Of a stretch of DNA of 64,000 nt, positions 36,146 to 48,300 are shown piece by piece. The translations under genes and the position numbers were made by a program. The DNA is from Plantago major (Eukaryota; Streptophyta; Magnoliopsida; Lamiales; Plantaginaceae), in contig JAIFAC010000155.1 in the NCBI GenBank assembly GCA_026545765.1, forward strand, positions 1 to 64,000, in the 5' to 3' direction. Positions within the stretch are counted from its first letter, which is position 1. Every line of letters begins with the position of its first letter. Under the pieces are notes generated by a model. That model did no database searches, was not told the DNA's origin, and saw only the letters and a program-made list of their open reading frames with translations.

Positions 36146-37675
36146 GGTTGCTTTTGTGTTTATGTTCGAGTCAGTATGAGTCTGCTTAATTTCTGTAACT
36201 TGTTAAGGTGATCATGCTATGGAGTCCTGGTAATTATGTGTATCAGTGTATGTATGTATGTATGTATGTATGTCAGAGGGGAACTGGATTTGGATTAAAT
36301 TAATGGAATTATCCCCTTTCTTCTCTTATGTTTTTGTAGTCTTCTACTCTTCTTCATTTCACTGTACTATTATCACAAAGTTTCATGAGAGACGAATTGA
36401 TCTAGAGACGGGTATATTATCAATAAAATCGTTCGTGTTATTAATCAAGCGTCTATTGTAAAAATAAGTTTTGTTATAATATGAAAAATAACATATTTAT
36501 TTTGATTAATAATATTGATAATTTTTTGATAATATATATTACATTTAGAGATCGTCTACCGGAGAATTCTACAATTTATTATTATTAAAACTCTTTTGCT
36601 TTATATATATCCGTTTCTTGTTAAATTGCTGCACATGGGGTCAGGTTTATTGGATTAAGAAGACAAAACTTTGACTATTGAGCATGCATTATCTTATCTC
36701 TCATGGATTCGGAAGTTGATGATCTTCTTATCATGCTCAACTTGATAACTATCAGTACAACTGTTGGTGGAGTGAACTTGCACGTTTAAAAACTTTGATA
36801 AACGTTTATACACATAAATTTTACTAAAATTGTAATAAAGACTCTGAAGAGAATTATTCTACAGATAACTTCTAGAGTTATCTGAAACGTCTATGTTATC
36901 GATAAAAGCTATGCGTTATTAATCAAAATATATATGTTGTTAACGAAATAAGTTTTGTTTTAATATAAAAAACACTAATGTTGAGAATATAAGTATTTTT
37001 TATTAATAACAGCGATGATTTTCTTGACAATATAGGTCTGTGTCTAAATAAATTATTTAGAGACCATATTTTAGGAGATTTACTGAATAAAGAATGAATT
37101 AGGGAATAAATAAAGTATGATGTAGAATTTTCATCTAAAGTGAAAATGAGATGATGTAGAAGAGGATCAACTAGATTGTGACAATAATTGACAACAAAAA
37201 ATGCCGGGGGTTCACAAATTACAATCATCTTTTCTCACAAGATTGCAGAAATATTGCTCCTATTAATTACTCCTAAGGCTCTATTCTTTAGTGAAATTTA
37301 TTGACTAAACTGTAGTATAAAATATAACTAAGTAGAACTAAACTGAATGAGTTTTCAGTTGAAGATAACAGAACCTAAATCCTACTTTCTCCCTCCCAAA
37401 TAAAAGCTTTTCATTCCTTTTTAATTAAAATTTATCATTCTTTCTTAATTAACAAAATAAGAGATGTATGTATTTTGAATAAAATATTATTTATGAGTTA
37501 CTCCGTTACTTTTAATTGTTGAAGAGTACTATAATTATTAGTGTTATTGAATATTTTAATACTATATTTGAAAAAAAAATACTAAAAACATAAAAGATAA
37601 GCTTTAGTTGTTACGTCAAAAATAGTGAAACGGGAACCGTTTGCTAGGATAGAGACAGTATTAGATTATATAATA
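36146..37675. other. Intergenic, downstream of metallothionein
   Basis: Starts after the metallothionein polyadenylation-type AATAAA at 36137. Contains a (TATG)n microsatellite at 36244-36272. No supported ORF; 37228-36923 (-) is an AT-rich chance frame. Confidence 0.4.
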
Positions 37676-37945
37676 ATCCCTCTGTTCCACTATCCTGGTC
37701 CCACTTTTATTGTGGCGTTTTTTAAGAAACATAAATACATAATGATAAAGATAATGATTAAGTTGTTAAAGTATGAGAGATAAATGATAAATAATTGAAA
37801 ACGTAAGAGAGAGATTGATAATAAAGTAATAGGAATATTGGTTTAGCATAATTTCTTTTTTACTGTTTTGGGTATGAGACAATATTTAAGTGACGTCGTG
37901 GAAGGAAAATGAGATAGGAATAGCGGGACATCAGGTCGAAGGGAG
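37676..37945. mobile_element. Stowaway-like MITE (~270 bp)
   Basis: The left end ATCCCTCTGTTCC and right end, on the other strand, CTCCCTTCGACC match the CTCCCTCCGTCCC terminal repeat of Stowaway (Tc1/mariner) MITEs, with a TA on each side (37674-37675 and 37946-37947). Inner positions continue the pairing poorly (CTGGTCCCA against ATGTCCCGC). It encodes no protein. Size, ends and TA duplication agree. Confidence 0.7.
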
Positions 37946-38140
37946 TAGATTTGAGTGCTTTTACTATCGCTGCTAGAAATGATACTTTATCTTTCTTTCC
38001 TTTGCCCTTGTGAATGATCCTCACCAAGATCATAAGAGAAATGAAATTCATACTGCATTTTAAAGCACTATACGTGCAGAAACGAACTCATGTATATCAT
38101 CGGTGCGAAATCTACAAACTCAGATAACTTTTCAATGTAG

Positions 38141-38225
38141 TATCACTGCTAGTGCACCTACCTGGGGCGACACATCCCGGGTAGAGCATAACTCGACTGT
38201 GTCTGATAGGTGCACTAATAGTGAG
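38141..38225. repeat. Imperfect inverted repeat with ~46-base loop
   Basis: TATCACTGCTAGTGCACCTA (38141-38160) pairs with TAGGTGCACTAATAGTGAG (38207-38225), with 16-17 of 19 positions matching and the palindrome GTGCAC in each arm. The loop is GC-richer than the surroundings and contains CATCCCGGG. No target duplication or coding sequence is visible. Confidence 0.6.
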
Positions 38226-38952
38226 ACCAGCAGGCAGCACCTTAAGGCCAACTAGGGGACTAGTAATCCAACCTCTCCAATTATTTGTGGGGTAAGGAGC
38301 TAAGCATTATTGAGGGACCTGAGAAGTAAAAGCATGTCTATCACATTCCAGAATTCAACAAGCCTTTGTCTTGTATTGTCTTTTCAACAACAAGAACCAC
38401 TCGCTAGTTTCCTTTTGAGCGTGTGGTTATGGATCATCACTTCTTTCTTGAGAGCTCTCATGTCTTTGAAAGAAGACTCAACATTCAGATGCTGAGATAA
38501 TAATATCAAAGTTCAAACTATCAGAATTGCAAACAAAGTCAGCTAGAGATCATACAAACAGCAATATACATACCTTTCCAATTGCAGGCATGGAAGGGTA
38601 AGACATCATGTCTTGTTTGTGTTACATAAATATTGCACAGCACATATAGATTCAGGTACATAATGACAAGATATGTGCTGCTATACATGAAGCAACATGT
38701 AGGAAATCATTTTCATCAACTTCAAATAGGAAATCTTGTGCGCATAAATTCGTGCACACAGTACAAGTATTGTATATAACTCTACAAGTAAGCACGGTTT
38801 CAAGCCAACACCAAATGGAAGGAAAATAACAAAACTAACTACAAAGTAATAGAAAAAAGAGGTCATGTACAAGAGCAAGCTAAGCTAGTCTATCTAAAGT
38901 TCTAACAGCTCAAATGAGATTAAATTATTGCTTGTGGGGATATTAGTAACTA

Positions 38953-39120
38953 TTAGGGCATCAAAACAGAGTCTCGGATGGCCTGTACAGTTTCCTTGAT
39001 GCTGAACACCTTACTACCGAGGTTTATTTCGTATGTATGCATGTATCCTCAGTTCAGCCGTTTCGTATATTCTCCATCTCCAATCAATTCAGACGAAACT
39101 TTCAGATATAAACTGACCCA
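38953..39120 (-). other. Coding-like exon of unknown identity, or 3' UTR exon of the MYB3R gene
   Basis: A strong acceptor (TTGTTCTTTTCAG) at 39121 precedes a frame reading WVSLYLKVSSELIGDGEYTK; it meets TGA at 39051-39049, then continues in the same frame as a Met-started 30-codon piece with VFSIKETVQAIRDSVLMP before TAA 38955-38953. The composition looks protein-like rather than AT-rich noise. An unused donor-like CTTAGGTACGC lies just past the MYB3R stop (at 39594), so splicing from the MYB3R exon into this exon is possible. I do not recognise the sequence. Confidence 0.3.
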
Positions 39121-39600
39121 CTGAAAAGAACAAGGTAATATAGATTCATAAGCTAACCACACACAAAAACCTTCATCAAGAATGCAAAACTGTGACAATT
39201 AACAGAAAATCATTCTTATTTTCTGTATAAGTAGTAGTAAACATTATCACTTCGTGAATACACCTCACAGTTTGAGCAGCAGCTACATAATCAAAATTCA
39301 GGACTAAAAGGAGGTGCAGACAACACAGTAGGTTTCAAGCCAATTCACAAGCCAATTGACTGAACCAACAATAAATAATATTAATTGACAGAAAAATCTA
39401 ATGCTGGCTAATGTCCCACGCTAGCCTTAGGCTTATAGGTCTCTTTCTATGCTGCCCGAATTGATAATCATCAGTTGTGTCCTAATATTTTATACATTAA
39501 GTACGCGACACAACATACTGAAATAACACACATGCTGGAGGCTGCAAGTGCATTAGACTATAGAATCATATTATGGAAGCGTCAAGCGTACCTAAGAGAG

Positions 39601-42600
39601 CTAGCCTCGCCTTTGGCGTCTATAGACAATTGTCTTTGTTACAGGAGCTTCCCTGACTTCTGATTCTCCAGATTTTAAATTCCTGTCCACACGTTCAACT
39701 TCGGTGTTGACAGAAAAATCAAGCTGCTTCTCAACAGATTTAGAAAAGGAAGTCCTCTTGAATCCTAGGCGGTAAGGAGGAGAAGCATTAAAGGGCCCGT
39801 TGCTGCTTAGGGGAAGTTCATCATGCAAACTGCCAGTTTGATCCCCGGTTTCTTCAGGATTTTTTGAGCCAGTATTCCCGTTTTCAGATATTATTGTTTC
39901 CTTCAGCTCTTCAGCCAACCTCCTTTTTCTCATTATTGATGGTGTATTTGGAAAGCTTTTTGCAGCAATTCGCAATATGGATTCAGGAGATTGTGCACCA
40001 GATAAGCTTCTGCTTTTTACACTTGGTGGAGTAAAGACAGCTTCCCGGGACATTGCAGAACTCATGTCTGACTCTGACTGAACCAGTGAAATATTTTCAA
40101 GATCAGAATTTAGCTGAACGTAATTGTTCACATATGGAGGCTCATAATACAATGTTCCATATACCGGAATGTTATAAGGTGGTGATGATACTCCAAGTAT
40201 GCAGTAATGATCAACTGAATGATCAACTGCACCACGCATTTCGGATCTCTCGGATCGAAATTCAATGTTTGAATTGGAAGTTTCGGCTTCAGTTGGCATT
40301 GTTCCATATCTAGTGCCCCCAGAAATTGTAGACTCACTATGACGATCATTATAATGTTTGATTACGGAATCTGGTTGGTCCTCCATTTCCAACTTTAAAC
40401 ATGTCAGAAGCTTCAGGTGAAGCTAAGAAAGCTGAATTTGTTCCCTTGGTTACACCAAGATGGACTTCTCCAATTTGAATCGCTCTCTTGATGTCCCTAT
40501 GACCATTCTGAGGAACTTTTTTAGAAGCGGGAAGGCTCCCCGTTGCCTGAAAGAAATCATACTTCTTTTTCAGAGAGCTATTCCAGTGATTCTTGATTGC
40601 ATTATCAGTCCTGCAATAAGTAGCTAGTAAATATTCCAGTGAAACAACAGTTGCATAATAAGAAAGGAATATAACCCCTTGGTTGAGCCAATGCAAAACA
40701 AAATATTGTGTAAAGACGTGGCCAAACTGCAGATAGCACTTGTGACAGGCTACACATACAGCTTACTTTCATCTATGAATATCATTTACAAGTTACAACT
40801 TTGGGAATAAATATACATACATGCATTTTAACCAGTACTTCCGAAAAAGGAACAACATTTATTGTTCAACAAGCTATTACAATTTCAACAGATTCCAAAG
40901 ACACTAAAATATAAACAAGAGATCCTAAGATCAAGGAAAATACTGACCCCAATAGAATTGAGATTTAATTACAACATTTGCAGAAGCAATAGAAATAGTA
41001 CCTTCCAGGCAGAAGCTTAGCTAATTCAGCCCATTTATTCCCATGGATTTGATGAGCATTAAGCAGAATTTGCTCCTCCTCCAAACTCCATGAATCCTTC
41101 TTAATATGTGGGTTCAAATGATTATGCCACCTGAGGTAAAGAATGGTATATGACTTTAATAATCAATTATGAGATAGAACTAATACAGTGAAAGTAAAGT
41201 TTCTTTATGGTTGCTTTAATGTAAGAGTGGAAGACATAACTTGGGAAGAATTTAACCACAATTATATATGTATACATATATATGTACAGTTCTAACTCAA
41301 AACTGTATGAACAACACGACTTTCATCGTTATATGGTAAAATCAATACTCATTATCGAGTTTCACTTTGCTTAACAGATCATTGAGACATTATCGAAAAT
41401 AGAATTCAGTTAAGGTGTTATACCTTTCTCGGCACTGTTTCCCAATTCGACCAGGTAATGACTTTGCTATTACAGACCATTTTGTGGCTCCATATTTACC
41501 TACAAGCTCTCTGATTTTTTCATCCTCCTGTACCATTAAATGAATAATACGACATCAGAGTAAATACTTGAATGGCCATGATAAAACATCTCAGCTACTC
41601 CACTTATCAGTATGCAGATAAGGGATTATAGCAACCAACCTCATCTGACCATGGACCTTTAACAAGTTCTGGGTTAAGAACCTTCTGCCATCGGTGTAAG
41701 CACTGCACTTCTGTTCTATCCGGAATTAAATCAGCTGCATGCATATGAATGTTAGTACTAATCACAGGCAATCCAAGCACAGTAGTAGTGCTGGTTAAGG
41801 TAAAATAAATGCCAGCAGACAAGAAAGCATTAACACTAGATTGTTTAGGCAAGTCATTAAAGCAATCATTAGACATAAAATATACTGGTGCAAATTTTGA
41901 AAAGATTCTTAAAGCTTCTATAAGTTCCGTTGTAGGCAACTCATGACTAATGTTCACGTAAAAGATTGTGTACTAACTGCTCTAATACAGAACTGGAAAA
42001 CCTAGCCTCAAATTTCAAACATGATGATCAATGCCAACTGAATCCTAGTTGAGCGAAAAGAAACTTCATAAAATAATACCTATTTTCTTCCAACACTTCC
42101 CTTTAAAAGCTTTAACAGCTTCTTGTAGCGTCTCATCCTAAGGGAAAAACACCATGCACTCATTAGCTACAAAAGAGTATGAAATAACTAAATAGAAAAT
42201 AAAACTATCTTTTCTGTTAACTTCATTTTATTCTTGCTTAGGAAATACTAATTTATAATGCCAGCTTAAACTCAGCACCAACAACTTCTTATGAGAGCCT
42301 TACCTCCTGTGGAGTCCAACCTCCCTTTGCTCTTCTCATTGGACCAGTTGTTCTCCTGATAAACAAATTAGCGGTATTAGATCAGTTCAAAAACACTCAA
42401 ATACAAGAATTCACATAGCACTAACATAATACTGGCTAGAAGCATAATACATGGATATCCAGAAAAATTAGACATGTCAACTCTAAATGCACTCCGTGGC
42501 TTCAAGAACTGAGCATAAAACTCCATTATCTTTGAAATTCCATAAAAAAATGGTAGAAATAACATTCCATGAGACTACAAATATTCTGCAGAAACCAACA

Positions 42601-43234
42601 AGCTGGAAACACCAATAGCAGCACTTCTTACAGGAAAGAAATTTCCAATTAATCGTAGAAGGAAAGAAACTTCATATCAAATTTATAAAAATCTTCTCTA
42701 AATTTGTGTGCAAACAAATTGTCCTTCAGTATAGATTAGTAGAAGCCTGTAATCCGATCTACTTCAACTCCGAAGCATATTTAACATGGTCACTGAAAAT
42801 TCTCATTGATGTGGTAAAATGGAGAACTGACTAATTACAACACTCAGCCAGTCAGCCTACCATCAAATACAGCCCACTACCTAAACTTAAATACAGCCCA
42901 CAATGTGCATCAACTGACAGTCACGTAACTATAAAGCCAAACGGATAACGAAATGCTATAAGCCTATAACTTCATAAAAGCCAGATACCAAAACAAGAAA
43001 CACAGCCTGGTAACAAATAAAGAATCAAGCCCATACACTCACTGATCCCAAAAAGAACAACGCCACGACAAGAAACGAATGATACCTATGAGCTGGTGAA
43101 GAATTAGTTGGACTACTTATCCCAGGCGACTTAAATGCAGCCGAGCTGCTGTTATCGGAAACAGAAGAGCTGGATGCACCCACCACCACTTGCGTGTTCT
43201 CCAGGCAAAACTCATCCGATTTCACTATCGCCAT
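39601..43234 (-). CDS. R1R2R3-MYB transcription factor (MYB3R)
   Basis: Regulator of G2/M genes that binds MSA elements (AACGG); with its conserved C-terminal segments it resembles the repressor-type Arabidopsis MYB3R3/MYB3R5. Exons: 43086-43234 (ATG at 43234), 42304-42355, 42080-42137, 41640-41734, 41424-41527, 41002-41130 and 39601-40610; phases of the first six fit exactly. R1: GGWTPQED...CLHRWQKVLNP. R2: GPWSDEEDEKI...CRERWHNHLNP. R3: DSWSLEEEQILL...RTDNAIKNHWNSSLKKK. Each repeat has its Trp residues. The last exon carries SPESILRIAAKSFPNTPSI and FKRTSFSKSVEKQLDF, conserved in the subgroup. One frame change near 40389 (FKVGN versus FKLEMED) breaks the last exon; one base too many or two too few would explain it. 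Stop at 39603-39601; a longer C-terminus through the exon near 39120 is possible. Confidence 0.9.
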
Positions 43235-43673
43235 GGAATTCGCCCAATTCAGTCACAACCCGAATTCAATCCCGCAAAACTGTAAAATCAACCAGCAATT
43301 TTCACCTATTACGCAATAAAAAGCAAAACTTCCCAAACTAATCTTGGTCACAAACTCTAAACGGAACTAGCAGATTCCAGATCTCACAAACCAAGACCAA
43401 TCAAGAAAACCCATAAAACAGTGAGGACAAAAATCAAACGGCAGGATATGAAATTAATTGAAGCGAGCTAGTTACAAGAGATAATAAAGAAAGACAGTTA
43501 AATTGGATAAAAAAGGGACAAAATTGAAAAGAGAAACAAACCTTAGAGGCTCGGCATGAAGTCAGCCGATCGAAGGTAATAGGAAAAGGTTAAAAGCAGG
43601 AAAAAGGAAAAGTCTTTGGAATGAATTTTACAGAGAAGAGAAGAGAAGAGAAGCGAGAAGAGGAGAAACCTTG

Positions 43674-43848
43674 CCGTTGAACGTGAGAGAGAAACAGAAG
43701 AAGAAATAATAAATAGTCCAGTATTTTTATATATATTTTTTCGTATGTAACGAATACTTAGGAAAAGGCTTTCTGACGGTGCCGTTAATTTGTGAAGCGG
43801 ATAGTTTTGACGGTGTCCGTTAAGGGCAAAAGTTTGAACATCAAACGG
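43674..43848 (-). promoter_or_regulatory. MYB3R promoter with repeated AACGG (MSA-core) sites
   Basis: On the gene's strand a TATA-like ATATATATAAAAATA spans 43740-43723. Upstream of it two direct repeats read TTAACGG.CACCGTCA (43788-43774 and 43823-43808), and another AACGG core in the opposite orientation is at 43844-43848. A fourth, TTCAACGGCAA, lies at 43682-43672 in the probable leader. AACGG is the core of the MSA element bound by MYB3R proteins. Four cores in about 180 bases is several times the one per ~500 expected by chance on both strands. Regulation is inferred. Confidence 0.55.
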
Positions 43849-43849
43849 C

Positions 43850-45361
43850 ACATTTTGTTTCACTCATTTTTGGCTGGAAATGATATTTCCCGGGTTATAA
43901 TCGACTATTTCCCACTCCCCAAATCGACGGTCCAGATTCTCTCTGTCACATCGGATTAACTTTTCTTATCTTAATGATGATAAATAAATATATATAATAT
44001 ATATACTGGTAGTATAATACTAGTAGGTAGGGTAGTTAATTTTAGCAATATTAGCCTTTGTTATGATAATTTAAGTACAAGGAATGTTATTAGGGATGTA
44101 AAGTGAGGAGTTGTGGTTCTATTTGGTTGCTTATGCCAAGCTCCATCCATAATTAAGATCAACGCAGATTGTAAAAGCATGTAAAAAATGAAACATTTAC
44201 TATATTTTCAAAATTGAAAAAGTGACAAGAGAGTAATAAATGCAAAGTCCCTCTTATATTTTGGAAATATAGTAAATGTTTCATTTTTTACAATCTGCGT
44301 TTACTTTAGTGAAAAGTTTTTTCTCCTAAGGTATTACATATATCAAAAACATTGGTAAAGAAATTTTTTATTGGGAAAAGGAAAATAACATTGATAGGTA
44401 GTACAAGACAGATTTTTTAAAATAGTTGATTTGGGTAACTCCCTATTCTCTTGTTATCAATTCAATGTAAGAATGAATCACTCTCATTTCATTTGTATCA
44501 AGTATTCGTTTATGATATTCATTAGTCGGATAAATATCATTTGAACTAGCATTTCGAAAATATCCACTTATTGTGTCGAGGTTTTCATAAGGCTCTGTGT
44601 GGCAAAATAAAATAAGTTGCATAATGTTGCCTAATTGATAAAGAAGTTGATACTGAGATCTGATAGGATACGTAATTTGATTACAAGCATTTGAGATCAT
44701 ATAAAATGTACAGTTTTTAGTTCGAAGGTGAGGGCTAGACACCAGAAGTTAAAAACTAATATGTTGGTTTATGTATTGAAAAATTGTTTGGGTAATCTTA
44801 ATAATCCAACATACTTATTTCGGTAAAATAGTATCATCTTATTTAGATAAGTTAAAATCACAACATAATATTGATTACCACAGGATGCCGATAATAATCG
44901 AATGAAAGTGTATCTCCATTATTGTTTATTAGGGCTAGAGGCGTAACCGTAGTGAATTTGTGACAGAGTCCAGTACACAATGTAAATTCCCGTACAACAT
45001 AAGAGTATGTCGAAATGATTACCCCAATTTTTAGAATGCCGCAATTATTTTATTTTCAATTTAAAAAAAAAAAAAAAACTCAAACTTCCAAACGGGAGTG
45101 GGTAGGAGCAGGACCATAAGGAGTAAAATTTGGGCCATATATCCATTTACCAAAGATGAGGGGTATCGAACCAAGGTCCAGATCTGAATTTAAATGTTCG
45201 AACCGCTAAAGTAAGTTGAACATTTCAAACGTTTAAATAAAACGGTCTAGTAAAAGTAAAACACACACACACACACACTTCTATTCTATCTTTACTTTCT
45301 CCTTCATTTCATAACATCAAATTTCAGTGCGTTCAAAGTAAAAACCCCCTGATTTCATCTC
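43850..45361. other. Shared divergent intergenic region of MYB3R and kinesin
   Basis: About 1.5 kb between the two head-to-head genes. It contains the inverted repeat at 44161-44302 and A/T runs (45063-45078). Close to the kinesin start it has AACGG cores at 45091-45095 and 45241-45245, an (AC)8 run at 45263-45279 and a CT-rich leader. The minus ORF at 44742-44443 seems to be chance. Confidence 0.4.
44161..44302. repeat. Long inverted repeat (foldback, MITE-like)
   Basis: AACGCAGATTGTAAAA, then AAAATGAAACATTTACTATA, on the left is mirrored on the right by TATAGTAAATGTTTCATTTT and TTTACAATCTGCGTT. The arms are about 44 bases, nearly perfect except for a 10-base insertion (GCATGTAAAA-type) in the left arm. 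The loop is about 45 bases. No clear target duplication is seen; it could be a small foldback element or a hairpin transcript. Confidence 0.8.
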
Positions 45362-48300
45362 ATGGCAGCAACACGAGTTAATTCTTGGAAAATGTCGGCA
45401 TCCCTTTCAGAAAACATCTCCACTCCTGCGAAAAATCGACATCAGCAGCCCGGTTCGATTTCGAAAGTGAGAGTGATTGTCAGGGTTCGACCCTTTCTCC
45501 CTCAGGAATTTTCATCAAGAAATGGAGAACAACCTGCCTCTTGCATCTCTTTGGTCGATCAAGAATCAGAACCCTCTGGTGATGAAGTTACGGTCTTTCT
45601 TAAAGATCAAGAAACTAGGTTAGTTGCTTCAAGAAAAGGGAAACAATTGCTGTTTTTTTTCCTTTGACGTTCATGTGTTTTTAATAGTGATCTGATGTTG
45701 TTTTGTATTTTTATTTTTCGGCTTTTTGATCGTTTTTTAGTCGAAACGAATGTTACAAATTGGATGCTTTTTATGAGCTAGAAGATAACAATGTGAGCAA
45801 GATTTTTGAGAGAGAAGTAAGGCCGCTGATTCCAGGGATATTTGAGGGATGCAATGCTACTGTTTTCGCTTACGGTGCAACTGGAAGTGGAAAGACTTAT
45901 ACAATGCAGGTATTCAATGATTTAATCTCAAATTCTTTAAGTGTTTTTTTGTAGTTTTACTAGTTTTAGGGCCTAGTAAGATGGGGAAAATTTGTCGACG
46001 AAGACATTCAGCTGATAAATTCGCAAAATGATCGTGCTAGCTGTCTCATGACATAAACTTTTGTACGGTTCGAGTTTATCCAATCCTTACGTTTGGCGAA
46101 TTATGATAGCTTATAGGGTAGTGCTCTCGTAAGCTGTATAAGCAAGCCCTTTTTCTGCACTGTAATGAAGTGTAAGCAGCTGTAATTAGTGATTGAGTTG
46201 ATTTGGTTAAACTTAGATTGTTTGTTAATCTGTATTCCGAATAATGATAATGCAGGGAGCGGTGAGCTACCTGGACTAATACCACTTGCCATGTCGAATA
46301 TATTGTCTGTGTGTAAGTGTACAAAAAGCATTGTCAATGTATCATACTATGAGATTTATCTGGATAAATGCTATGATCTATTAGAACCCAAAGAAAAGGA
46401 AATCTTGGTTTGGAGTGACAAAGATGAAATGATACACTTAAAAGGATTGGCTGAAACGGAAGTGAACTCACTGTCTGTATTCCAAGAGATTTTCTCTTGT
46501 GCACTTCAGAGGAGAAAAGTTGCACACACAGGCTTAAATGACGTCTCAAGCAGAAGTCACACGGTGCTTTCAATTTGCATTTCTACTCCTTCGACTGATA
46601 ATGCTGATAGTATGATTACAGGAAGCTCAACCTCATTGATTTAGCAGGTTTTGAAGTGCTTACAACATTTTTTTATTTTTTATTTGAGCTGTTCTATCCT
46701 AACTTAGAACAGTTCATAAGATGGTTTTTTCCTATTGTTAATTGATTAGGAAATGAAGACAACAGAAGAACTTGCAATGAAGGAATCCGACTTCAAGAGA
46801 GTGCCAAGATAAACCAGTCTCTCTTTGCACTATCAAATGTTATTTATGCACTAAACAATAACAAGCCTAGGATACCTTATCGAGAAAGCAAATTGGCGCA
46901 TATTACAGGATTCTCTTGGGGAAGGAGTCGTGCTTTGATGGTTACTTGTTTGGTACTGTAGTGAGCTTTTGGGATATTGCACGTGAATTTACCCCTTGGT
47001 TTTGAGAAGAGTCTTTTTTAACTTAAGCTTTCTTTGGTGACAGAATCCAGGAGAATACCAAGAATCTGTTTACACAGTTAGCTTGGCAGCTAGGTCTCGA
47101 CATGTTTCTAATTTTGTATCTCCATCTCCGAATAGTTCTAATGCAAAGGTGAAAGTTGACATGGAGGCTAAACTTCAAGCATGGCTGGAATCTAAAGGAA
47201 AAGTGAAAAATGCTCCCAGAACCGGAACGAATCAATCCCCATTTACTGGCAGAACACCTGGTTCTGTTAATTCTGCTAGAAAGTTGTATGCATCGTCCCT
47301 GGTCGGTGAAAATAAAGCTGCACAAAATCTAGGTGTTTCGAATTCAAAGCAGAGGTGAAAGGAACTGATTCTGTTGTCCTGTTAACAATTTCGCTTATCG
47401 CTTGGAACTTATTGAAAATCATGTATCATATACAGGACAACAAGCATAGCTGGCAAAAAGTTGTTTAATGACCGAGAGCCTGCCAATCAAAGTTGTGAGG
47501 TAAGAATCGGTCCTTCAGAATATCAAATGAGCGTTTAAGTCCAAGAGTTACTATTATAATTTATGGTGTAGAACGCACATAATGCAACACCATTCTTACA
47601 TATACTCTCAATCAAGACCAATGCAGATGTTTTAAATCCAAGGATCGATCTCATGTATAGTGCTTAAGTTTTTAGAATAAAGCTGCTATTTAGTCCTAAT
47701 GGTCATATTTCTTTATGTTGTTTCTGTAGTCACAGGCCCTTGCTGCTGCTGGTGATAATATAAAGGAGAAGTTTGCCATTTCAGTTGGAGGTATGTCATA
47801 ATTATATTATTCTCTACCTCCAATATTAGGCTTCTCTGTTACGAAATGTGATTCGTAATAATTTTCCTCTGAAGTGAATAGAGATATTTATGTAAGTTGC
47901 TATTATCTTTGGCAGATGAACCAGTGAAAGAATCTGGAGAAGCAGAAAACAACAAGTGCCTCCACACAAATGACTTATCACCAGTTGAGGAGAAAGCTAA
48001 ATCACAACCTAGTCCTTGTAGAAAAGTCCTGTCTCCTATCAATTCCAACACTATTACAGACTTGGTTAATCAGGATCCAAAGACACCTAAAGTGAAATCT
48101 TGCAATGAAGAAAATAGGTTCCAAGAATTGGGCACTCCACTCGACAAATTCAAGGTATATATATATATATGCCCACGATTCTTGATTTTATAGTCTAGCA
48201 TAGATGCATCCTTTTTTTTTCCATTTTTCGACTTTGATCATTATTATTGAATGTTTATCAGGTCTCTCTTGTCCAAGACTACATTCAATTTCTGAATACT

